Source: Deltaproteobacteria bacterium (GTDB lineage Bacteria; Desulfobacterota; DSM-4660; Desulfatiglandales; HGW-15). From it: 64,000 nucleotides of DNA. The DNA lies in assembly GCA_019310485.1 (NCBI GenBank), contig JAFDEF010000020.1, positions 18,791 through 82,790 of the forward strand, given 5' to 3'. Under the pieces are notes generated by a model that was not told the DNA's origin, ran no database searches, and saw nothing but the letters and a program-made list of their open reading frames with translations. Shown piece after piece: positions 20,356 to 28,858 of this stretch. The position numbers and the translations under genes are program-made. Every line of letters starts with the position of its first letter. The stretch's first letter is position 1.

Positions 20356-20945
20356 AATATTTATTGCGAAGAATCCTGCCATTTGAAGCGTGACCACCAA
20401 AAGGTAATGGTTTTAAGAATGATAAAATGCTCTCATGGTTTGGCCAAGGATTTTGAAATCAAGTGGGTCAAGATATCTCCAGCCAGGACTGATTCTTAGG
20501 TGGAGACAGTAGCCTGCTTCTTTGTTAGGAAAGAAGACCAGTTCAGAGCTGTTGCGCTGCCTGATAAAGGGAAAAGCTGTGTGGAATAGCGGGCAAGATT
20601 GTATACAGGGGAAGTATGTTTATCTGAAGGTAAGCCACTGTTTGAGGGAATTATTCTCCGACGTTAGGTTGAGGAGCTGAGAGTTTGCGCAGGCATGAGG
20701 TTAGTATCCTTAGCAGAATTTGGGAAGGATATTTGACTTGTCTAAATGTTTAAGGATTGGCATAATGCGACGGCAGCGCTTTGATTGGTTAAAGGCATTG
20801 GGAAGCAATTACGGAGACACATTGAAGTAGCAAGGGACAACCTGAAAGTGCCCAATTTTTTACGAGTTCATCAAGTTCTTACGCGGAAATTGTGATTAAC
20901 TCCACGGGGCGGCACAGACCGGTTAAGCTTATCTGAAATATATTT

Positions 20946-23417
20946 ATGGGAAAAAGGAAGAAAAGGAAAAGACAAAAAGGTCCAAATAAAACTGCGCCGA
21001 TAGAGGTCTTGGAAAAAAAGGCAAGTGATGCCTTGCAGGCTAGAAAATACCGGCAGGCTAGAGACTACCTTAAAGAGCTTTGCAAGCGTGACAGGGAAAA
21101 GTATCTGCCTGAGCTCATTGCGGCCCACGAAGGCCTTGCCCTCCAGATGATAAATGAGGGTCGATTCAGCGATGCAAAACAAGTGGTGGATCATTTAACC
21201 GATCTCGGGGCCACTGGGAAAAAAGGCTGGCTTGAGTTTATTGTCTCTTTTAAGCAAGGTGATTTCGTGAAGGCCGCTTGCGCAGCACTGCGATTGCTTG
21301 AGGAAGATGATAATATAACTGAATCAGGCGAAAAACTATTAATGTATGATTCATTGGTCCTTCCCTTTGAAGCTCTTGATATTGCCAAAACACCTAAACA
21401 ATTTTCAATCATCAGGGAGGCCAACCAGGTTCAAGCAGCCCTGAAGCTTGTGAGTGAAGAGAAATATGAAGAGGCAATGGCCTGCTTGAGGGCTGTTTCG
21501 TTGAGTTCTCCATTTTCACACTGGAAATTGTTCGTGAAGGGATTGATCGCCTTTTACAAAATGGAAGAACAAAAGGCCCAAAAGGCCTTCAGCAAGTTGC
21601 CTGACGAGTCGATTCCTGCCAAGGCGGCCGAGCCTTATATGCTGCTACTTGGTAGTCGGGAGGGCTTGAAGAAGTATCAGAAAAGGGCAGATGTGCTCGG
21701 GCTAGCATGCTGGGTGGCTGCAAGGAAAGATCTGGAGTCAGTGTTGCCCAGGGCGGAGTATCTTTGGGGGGTAGGCCGGTTTCGGGACTCTTATGCCCAT
21801 GTCAGGCGAAACATTGAGGGATTTCCCTCTGAGGACCAGGGGATAATTCAGGGCCTTTCGGATTTCTATCTTAATGCGGTTTTCCAGATGAAGGAAAGGG
21901 ACGCGGACAGGTATATTGACTTTTTGGACAAGATGGTGGCCAGAGGCAAGACAGATGGAGCTGAGAAGCTGATGATTCTGCGGACCATAGGCCTTTGGCT
22001 TGAGGATGTGGGGGCCGATGATCCCATGGTGTTGGGGGTTTGGAAGGAGTTTCTACGCTGGCATCGTGAGGTCCACGGGGAGAACAGGGATCTCCAAGCG
22101 CTTGTCTGTGTCCACCTTGGTGACCTTTTCTCAAGAGAGGTAATCAGGCATCCCCCATTTTTCCCCTTTTCTGGAGGAGCAACGTCAAGGCGGCCCGTGG
22201 TGCATAATGAGCGGCTGGCCCAGTACTGCTATGATACATGCCTCGAAATTGATCCTACCAACAAACAAGCCCATTTTTCCCTTCTGGCTCTCTATGAAAA
22301 GACGGGGCAGAAATCCAAAATAAACAAGAAGCTTGATGAAATCATTGAGCTTTTTCCAGAGGATAAGGATACGCTTTACAAGGCGGGCCTTAGGTGTGTG
22401 GACCGCAAGGCTTTTATAAAGGGCATGAAGTACCTGGAATGGGCCGCTAAACTTGACCTTCTGGATATGAGGGTGAGGGAGGCGTTAATTGTTTGCTGTA
22501 TCAAAGCTGCCCTGGAGTATGCAAAGAGGTCCAAGGTTGAGCAGTACAGGCCCCTTCTTTCCAAGGCACTGGAGTATGGAGAATCAGATTCAGATGATTT
22601 CAATCTTGGACATGCTTATCTGTACGCCCGATGGGCAACCTTTGAGCTTCTCAACAACAATGTGACTGATGCCGAGCAGTTGTTGGACAAGGCCTCAGAG
22701 CTTGGTCGTCATGAGCCAAGATTTTTATATTTTAAATTCCTTGTTGGAAGGCTCTATCAAGTTCCGTCCAAGTACATGAGTAGTATTGAGAAGAGGGTAA
22801 AGAAGGAGTTTTCAGGCCGGGCCTCTCCTGAAAAGGCGATAGCCTTTGCTGATGTAATATCTTATTTCCAACGTGCCTCCCGCACAATTCCCAAGTGGTT
22901 TAAGGAAGAACAGAGGAGGGTTAATAGGTATATTCGAAAGACGGCCAAAGGGGAATTTTCACAGGCGCAGGCAAGGGTGTTTGTCGAATATGCGCTTCAG
23001 AACACGGACGAAGATCTGGCCTGGAGCTATATAAATAAGGCCCTTGAGCAAAACCCGGATGATCCCTACTTTCTTTTCGTGCGCTTTCAGTTAGAGGTTG
23101 GTTCCTTCTATGGCTTTGTGGACGAAGAGGAATTGGACGAACTTAAAAGGATCCTGAGTCTTGCACAAAAGCAAAGGGATCAGGAACTGATCCCCAGGAT
23201 AAGAAAGACTATTGAAGAGATAGAGAAAATGGGCTCTGTTCGTGACATCTTTGACAACCATGATGAAGAGTTGGACGAGGAGGAAGAAGATCTTGATGAA
23301 GCGGTGGATATATTTGTGGAGAATCTGTTGAGGGAGGCCAATAAAAAAAGGCCCGGGAGACAAAGGAAAAAAAGAAATAGTCCTTCAGGTGCCACACAAT
23401 TAAATCTTTTTGATTAA
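20946..23417 (+). CDS. Large TPR-repeat protein, first gene of an Hsp70-type operon
   Basis: TPR-like helical repeats (RKYRQARDYLKELCKRDREKYLPELIAAHEGLA...); acidic then basic C-terminus ending QLNLFD; followed by J-like/GrpE-like/DnaK-like genes. Confidence 0.85.
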   Translation: MGKRKKRKRQKGPNKTAPIEVLEKKASDALQARKYRQARDYLKELCKRDREKYLPELIAAHEGLALQMINEGRFSDAKQVVDHLTDLGATGKKGWLEFIVSFKQGDFVKAACAALRLLEEDDNITESGEKLLMYDSLVLPFEALDIAKTPKQFSIIREANQVQAALKLVSEEKYEEAMACLRAVSLSSPFSHWKLFVKGLIAFYKMEEQKAQKAFSKLPDESIPAKAAEPYMLLLGSREGLKKYQKRADVLGLACWVAARKDLESVLPRAEYLWGVGRFRDSYAHVRRNIEGFPSEDQGIIQGLSDFYLNAVFQMKERDADRYIDFLDKMVARGKTDGAEKLMILRTIGLWLEDVGADDPMVLGVWKEFLRWHREVHGENRDLQALVCVHLGDLFSREVIRHPPFFPFSGGATSRRPVVHNERLAQYCYDTCLEIDPTNKQAHFSLLALYEKTGQKSKINKKLDEIIELFPEDKDTLYKAGLRCVDRKAFIKGMKYLEWAAKLDLLDMRVREALIVCCIKAALEYAKRSKVEQYRPLLSKALEYGESDSDDFNLGHAYLYARWATFELLNNNVTDAEQLLDKASELGRHEPRFLYFKFLVGRLYQVPSKYMSSIEKRVKKEFSGRASPEKAIAFADVISYFQRASRTIPKWFKEEQRRVNRYIRKTAKGEFSQAQARVFVEYALQNTDEDLAWSYINKALEQNPDDPYFLFVRFQLEVGSFYGFVDEEELDELKRILSLAQKQRDQELIPRIRKTIEEIEKMGSVRDIFDNHDEELDEEEEDLDEAVDIFVENLLREANKKRPGRQRKKRNSPSGATQLNLFD

Positions 23418-23432
23418 ACCGGAGGAAGGGTA

Positions 23433-23738
23433 ATGAATCCTTTTGAAGTCCTTGGGGTAGGGGTGGATGCTGATGATGTTTCTGTGAGGAAAGCCTATCT
23501 TGACCTGGTAAGACGTTATCCCCCGGAGAAGCATCCCGAAAAATTCAAACAAATTACTGATGCCTATGATCGCTTGAAGGATAAAAAAAGCCGCCTGGAA
23601 TATTACCTCTTTAACCGGGAGACTCCTTTTAGGTCTCCCTTTGAGGTCTTGATTTCACATTTTTCAGAGGCAGATGGGAGAAGGCCTCCTAATTTTGAAG
23701 AAATTAAGGAGTACTTGAGAAGATGTGCGATTCAATAA
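23433..23738 (+). CDS. J-domain-like protein lacking the HPD motif
   Basis: MNPFEVLGVGVDADDVSVRKAYLDLVRRYPPEKHPEKFKQITDAYDRLKD; J-domain-like pattern with PPE where HPD is expected. Confidence 0.85.
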   Translation: MNPFEVLGVGVDADDVSVRKAYLDLVRRYPPEKHPEKFKQITDAYDRLKDKKSRLEYYLFNRETPFRSPFEVLISHFSEADGRRPPNFEEIKEYLRRCAIQ

Positions 23739-24448
23739 CTACGCCTGAGATACACCCTGATGAGGGTGTATTAAAAAAGGCGGACAGCGGCGCCCAGGAA
23801 TGGCAAAAGACCATCAGAGAGAATCTTGATCTTTGGCTCAATGAGGTTACCAACCTTGAGGATATTGAGCCTGCAGATGACGAACCACCGGATCTTGAAT
23901 CATTCTTTTCGCAATTGTGTATCCTGAGCGCCGAGTTTCGCAAAGCGAGCAGGCGGAGTCATGATACATTTGTCCAGATGGGTGAGACCCTGGCTGAATT
24001 TGATGGAGCGTTAAAGAGGATCTCAGCCAAGCTTTCGGAATTTGAGAAAGAAAAACAGGCCGAGGATATCCTTTCAAAAAAACGGATCTACCTCCCGTTG
24101 GTGGAGATGTTCCAAAGATTCAAGCGCATACAAGAGAGGCTGAACCGGCCGCCTAGATCTCGGTTTCTTTTCTTAGCCACTTCCTGGCAAAAGGCATGGA
24201 AGGAATTACGGGAAGGCTTTAACATATTATGTGCCCATTTTGAGGCCCTGCTTGGCAGTGAGGGCATAACGCCCGTGGAGGCCCTAGGCAAGGCCTTTGA
24301 TTCCACCCTCATGACGGCCGTTGAAGCAGAAGAAACTGATTCCGCCCCCCCGGGTACAGTAATAGAAGAATTCTCAACCGGATTTTTGTATAAGGGCTAC
24401 CCCCTGAAACTGGCAAAAGTCAAGGTAGCAAAAGGGAAAGGAGTATAA
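23723..24448 (+). CDS. GrpE-like nucleotide exchange factor (divergent)
   Basis: Central coiled/helical region, C-terminal GrpE-like signature AFDSTLMTAVEAEETDSAPPGTVIEEFSTGFLYKGYPLKLAKVKVAKG; overlaps J-like gene and abuts the DnaK-like gene. Confidence 0.78.
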   Translation: MCDSITTPEIHPDEGVLKKADSGAQEWQKTIRENLDLWLNEVTNLEDIEPADDEPPDLESFFSQLCILSAEFRKASRRSHDTFVQMGETLAEFDGALKRISAKLSEFEKEKQAEDILSKKRIYLPLVEMFQRFKRIQERLNRPPRSRFLFLATSWQKAWKELREGFNILCAHFEALLGSEGITPVEALGKAFDSTLMTAVEAEETDSAPPGTVIEEFSTGFLYKGYPLKLAKVKVAKGKGV

Positions 24449-24450
24449 GA

Positions 24451-26184
24451 GTGGAGGTAATTGTAGGAATAGATTTGGGTACCACAAACTCTGAAATCGC
24501 GGTGATCAAGGACGGGAGGCCCGAGGTGATCCCCGTAGATGGAGAGTTGATCATGCCCTCATGCGTGGGAATAGACAGAAACGGGTCATTGATTGTGGGA
24601 AGGCCTGCAAAGAACCAGATGGTTTCAAATCCGGAATCCACCATTTTGTCCATCAAAAGGAAAATGGGCCAGGACACGAAGGTCAGGCTTGGCGACAAAG
24701 ACCTAACCCCGGAAGAGGTCTCAGCCCTTATCCTAAAGAAGTTGAAGGCAGAGGCAGATGCCTATCTGGGAGAAGAGGTAAAAAAGGCGGTCATAACAGT
24801 CCCCGCATATTTTGATGATAGCCAGAGAAAGGCCACCAAAAATGCGGGTGCCCTGGCCGGCCTGGAGGTGATGAGGATCATAAATGAACCTACCGCAGCA
24901 GCCCTGGCCTATGACAGCAAGCTGGAGGAAAACCAAACTATTCTGGTCTATGACCTTGGGGGAGGCACCTTTGATGTTTCATTGGTGACAGTGGAAAATG
25001 GGGTGGTTGAGGTGAAGGCCAGTCACGGCGATACTCACCTTGGGGGAGATGACTTTGACAACCTTTTGATGGAACATGTGGCCAGGATATTTCGTAGGCA
25101 GCATGGGGTTGATTTGTTGGCTGACCTTCGTTCTCGAAACAGGTTGTGGTCTGCTGTGGAAAAGGCCAAAAGGGAACTATCCGATATGCCCTATGTTTCA
25201 ATTAAGGAAGAATTTATCCATGGCGATCATCACCTTGATGTGGAGGCCTCTAAATCCGAGTACGAGGCTATGATAACTCCTCTGTTAAAAAAGACCATTC
25301 ATTCAGTTCACCAGTGCCTGAAGGATGCCAATTTACTTCCCCGCGACATTGATAAGATCATTCTTGTGGGAGGGGCCACCCGCACACCCCTGGTCGCCAA
25401 AATACTACAAAACGAGGTGGGAGTAGAGCCCAGGCATGAAATCAGTCCAGATCTGATTGTGGCCATGGGTGCCGCCATACAGGGCGGCGTGATCGGGGGT
25501 GTAGAAACCGACTCCGTTTTAGTGGATATTACCCCATACACCTTTGGAACCAGCGCGGTGGACTTTCGTAAGGGGGATTTTTGTGAGGATGTGTTTGTTC
25601 CTATTATCAAGCGAAATACCCCTCTTCCGGTCACCAAGGCCGAGGTATTTGCAACCCTTTTTGACGGGCAGGAATCAGTGGATGTGAGGATCTATCAGGG
25701 TGAAAAACCAATTGCCTCAGAGAATATATTTATAGGCAATTTTATCATAAATGGCCTGAGCGATGTTCCTGCCGGAAACCAGATAGTGCTGAAGCTGCAC
25801 CTGGATCTGGACGGCGTCCTGGAAGTGACGGCAGAGGAAAAGAGGACAGGTTTGTCAAAAACGGTCAGGATGGACACCGGAAAACCGGGAAGTGTTTTTG
25901 ACCTCCAGAAGGCAAGAAAAAATATCGCCGCCTTGCTCAATGAAGAGGAACTCGCGCAACAGGGCAAATCCGTTGAAGGTGAAAGTAGAGAGGGGCTTGT
26001 GGGAGAGGCCAAGGAGCTTCGCAAACGGGCTGAAAAGATAATGGATATCATTGATGAGACAGATGCCTATGAGCTTCAGGCGCTTATTAAGCAAACCAAG
26101 GATGCCATTGCCGGGGGGGACATAGAAAGAGTGGCCGAACTGAACGAATCACTCTCTGATATGCTTTTTTATCTGGAGGATTGA
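24451..26184 (+). CDS. Hsp70 / DnaK-like chaperone (577 aa)
   Basis: VGIDLGTTNSEIAV, INEPTAAALAYD, VYDLGGGTFDVSLV, ILVGGATRTP; shorter than housekeeping DnaK. GTG start. Confidence 0.96.
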   Translation: MEVIVGIDLGTTNSEIAVIKDGRPEVIPVDGELIMPSCVGIDRNGSLIVGRPAKNQMVSNPESTILSIKRKMGQDTKVRLGDKDLTPEEVSALILKKLKAEADAYLGEEVKKAVITVPAYFDDSQRKATKNAGALAGLEVMRIINEPTAAALAYDSKLEENQTILVYDLGGGTFDVSLVTVENGVVEVKASHGDTHLGGDDFDNLLMEHVARIFRRQHGVDLLADLRSRNRLWSAVEKAKRELSDMPYVSIKEEFIHGDHHLDVEASKSEYEAMITPLLKKTIHSVHQCLKDANLLPRDIDKIILVGGATRTPLVAKILQNEVGVEPRHEISPDLIVAMGAAIQGGVIGGVETDSVLVDITPYTFGTSAVDFRKGDFCEDVFVPIIKRNTPLPVTKAEVFATLFDGQESVDVRIYQGEKPIASENIFIGNFIINGLSDVPAGNQIVLKLHLDLDGVLEVTAEEKRTGLSKTVRMDTGKPGSVFDLQKARKNIAALLNEEELAQQGKSVEGESREGLVGEAKELRKRAEKIMDIIDETDAYELQALIKQTKDAIAGGDIERVAELNESLSDMLFYLED

Positions 26185-26492
26185 TGAAAATAACATGTCC
26201 TGCTTGCAAAAAGGCCAGTCAGACCGGCGATAAGTGCCTGCGGTGCGGATGCGATCTATCCATACTTCGGCAGATTCGTGAGGCTGCAACATATGAACTG
26301 GGAAGAGCCGCAAGGCAGTTGAGGAATAATAATGGACAAGTGGCCCTGGCACATGCAAAAAGGTCATGGAGCCTTAAAAACAGCGCATCTGCAGCGAGAA
26401 CTGCCTTCATGGCCTGCCTATTGATGAAGAAATTTGATGAGGCGACACAGTGGTATTCCCACTTGCTGAAATTGAAGCATCCTGTTCCTTAA
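26184..26492 (+). CDS. Small zinc-ribbon protein with TPR-like helices
   Basis: MKITCPACKKASQTGDKCLRCGCDLS (CxxC..CxxC), then helical repeat; ATG overlaps the hsp70 stop. Confidence 0.75.
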   Translation: MKITCPACKKASQTGDKCLRCGCDLSILRQIREAATYELGRAARQLRNNNGQVALAHAKRSWSLKNSASAARTAFMACLLMKKFDEATQWYSHLLKLKHPVP

Positions 26493-26806
26493 AAATCTAA
26501 CCTAGCCATTTCCACATTTCACGGAATATTTTTGATGAATTCATAAAAAACCGAATTCATCACATTTTAGGTGTTACGTGTTATGTTTCAGGAATTAACG
26601 ATTGATAAGCCCGTAAAAAGCCAGATCTTTTAACTTACTGATATAGTTATAAATACGGCTATTTTTAGCTTGTTTTTCGCCTTACAATTTGGGGGACCCG
26701 ATAACCGATTAAATTGGGTTCATCCGGTTAATGAGTACGCATAATTGAAAAGAGGTGGGGAGATTGCTATCTTCCTGAGTATCCCAAACAAAGGAGGAAG
26801 CAACCC

Positions 26807-26998
26807 ATGTCCACCTCATTGCTCTATCATGCTTATGGTTTAGAAGAAGTCAAGTATAATTCCACCAGGTACAAGAAAGGCACTGTTATGTGCCATGGCG
26901 AAGTCACCTCCTCTGTGGAATGTTGTCCGGTCTGTGGGAGCTGGAAGAATTTCAATTACCGGTCGGCTCAATTCGGTAAAAACAATCAGGATAGCTAG
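26807..26998 (+). pseudogene. ISL3-type transposase N-terminal remnant
   Basis: MSTSLLYHAYGLEEVKYNSTRYKKGTVMCHGEVTSSVECCPVCGSW resembles the N-terminal zinc-binding region of ISL3 transposases; truncated. Confidence 0.65.
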
Positions 26999-27035
26999 GT
27001 AAATAACACTAGAGTGGCTCATTTTTAAATGACCC

Positions 27036-27202
27036 TTTTGGGCTCATTTTATCACGACCATTTACAAGAGGAAGTAATCCGGGCCAGACTTGCCAAATGG
27101 CACAGGCCTGAGACCAAGTTCAAGAAAGGTTATCTTGCTCTCTATTCCAGGCTTGCTGAATCCGCGGACAAGGGCGCAATTATTAAGCACAGAATTGAGT
27201 AA
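27036..27202 (+). pseudogene. ORF debris, possible mobile-element remnant
   Basis: Open frame LGSFYHDHLQEEVIRARLAKWHRPETKFKKGYLALYSRLAESADKGAIIKHRIE* with no start codon. Confidence 0.35.
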
Positions 27203-27239
27203 TGTTAAGGTGGAACATCATCATTGTGCTCAGAAAAGG

Positions 27240-28787
27240 TCAGGCTTTCTCTCTTTTACTGGAGATAAATTTTTCGTCGCTAAATTTCAACATGTGAGTA
27301 ATGGAGGACGGGATGTCTTCTTGATGGTGCGTTACATAGATAAGGCTCGCGTCTTCGTCCATTCCATAGCCATCAATCACCTTTAGAAGTTTGTATCTGT
27401 TGGCAATGTCTAGCCCCTCGCAGGGCTCGTCCAGTATCAACAACTCAGGAGATTTTACCATGGCCCTTGCAATCAGGACCATTTGTCTTTGCCCGAATGA
27501 AAGCATCTCAAACGTTTCTTCAGCAAGAGCTTCAATGTCCAGCTTCTTCATCCATTTAAGTGCAGTTTGCCTTTGTCGCCGATCAGAGTTTCGGTAAAGC
27601 CCCAAAGAGTCGAAAAAACCTGAGCACACTACATCAAGTGCCTTAACACTCTTAGGATAATCTGATTGAAGTTCTGAGGAAAAAACACCCATTCTCCTTT
27701 TAACATCCCATATACTCTCGCCGCTTCCTCTTTTCTTACCGAAAAGGAAAACATCATTAGCGTACGATTGCAGGTTTTCGCCTGTGACTAGCTTAAGGAT
27801 AGTTGACTTGCCACAACCGTTCGGGCCAAGTACAGCCCATTTTTCTCCAGGCCTAACGGTCCAATCCAGATTATCCAGCACTATGCGTGATCCATACTTT
27901 ACTGTTGCTTTTTTTATTTCAATTACCGGCCTATCCCCCGCTCCTGCCGATATACTGTGTTCGCCCTTTGCACCTGGGTAAATTTCGTCAGGAGCCGGAG
28001 ACACAGCGTTCGCGCCTGTCTCCCTAAATAAGTAAAATTTTCTTGCATTCCCCGGGGTAAAGATTTCCTCTTTCTTGCCTGAAGCACCAATACGGCCGTT
28101 TCTCAAATACAGAACATGGGAAACTCCATCAAGCATCTCTTCAAATCTATGTGTAATCAGGACCACCTGGCTGTGATTAGACATCAACTCATTGATCATC
28201 TTTGCAAGCGATGCATGAGATGACTGATCCAGGCCGTCAAAGGGTTCATCCAGTATCAAGAGTTTTGGGTTTTTCATAAGAGCCCGGGCAATAATGGCCT
28301 TTCTCATTTCGCCCGTTGAAATCCTCGTTATGGACCTATTAAGCAAGTGCTTGATTCCAAGCTTTTTTGCAAGTTGCTCCAAGATTTGTCTTTTCTCACC
28401 TTCGTTGCCAACTCCACTCATCCCGCTTTCCAGGATGGATCTCACGGGAGTAATCTCGTCAATCCTGCCGCTAAAATCACGGCACTCTTCCCTAAAGCGC
28501 TCTGCTTCCATTAGCTCTCGCTGAAACTCAAGGGACACGTAACCAAAATAGTGCTCCACCCCAGCGGACGTAGTATTGGGCTCCTTGTCCAGAAAATGGT
28601 GCACAAGTTTTCCTTTAACCACGGGTAGGGTGCCTGTAAGGGCCCTTGCCAGCGTTGACTTTCCTGACCCATTGGGGCCCAGAATGGCCCAGTTTTCCCC
28701 TTCTTTTATCTGCCAGGAGATATCTTTGAGGAAAACTTTTCCCTTCAACCGAATTGACACGTTGTCTAGTGTGACTAAAGTCGCCAT
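27240..28787 (-). CDS. Tandem ABC ATPase protein (ModF-like)
   Basis: Two Walker A (GPNGSGKST, GPNGCGKST) and two Walker B (LLILDEPFDGLD, LLILDEPCEGLD); no TM segments. Confidence 0.88.
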   Translation of the reverse strand: MATLVTLDNVSIRLKGKVFLKDISWQIKEGENWAILGPNGSGKSTLARALTGTLPVVKGKLVHHFLDKEPNTTSAGVEHYFGYVSLEFQRELMEAERFREECRDFSGRIDEITPVRSILESGMSGVGNEGEKRQILEQLAKKLGIKHLLNRSITRISTGEMRKAIIARALMKNPKLLILDEPFDGLDQSSHASLAKMINELMSNHSQVVLITHRFEEMLDGVSHVLYLRNGRIGASGKKEEIFTPGNARKFYLFRETGANAVSPAPDEIYPGAKGEHSISAGAGDRPVIEIKKATVKYGSRIVLDNLDWTVRPGEKWAVLGPNGCGKSTILKLVTGENLQSYANDVFLFGKKRGSGESIWDVKRRMGVFSSELQSDYPKSVKALDVVCSGFFDSLGLYRNSDRRQRQTALKWMKKLDIEALAEETFEMLSFGQRQMVLIARAMVKSPELLILDEPCEGLDIANRYKLLKVIDGYGMDEDASLIYVTHHQEDIPSSITHMLKFSDEKFISSKREKA

Positions 28788-28795
28788 GTTGCAAA

Positions 28796-28831
28796 ATCAA
28801 AAATCCACGCCCTGATGAAAAAGGCGTGGGA
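28796..28831 (-). terminator. Rho-independent terminator after rng
   Basis: On minus strand: CCACGCC TTTTTCATCAG GGCGTGG ATTTTTGATTTT. Confidence 0.65.
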
Positions 28832-28858
28832 TAAGTAGGAAAGTCTCTCTTATCAAAA

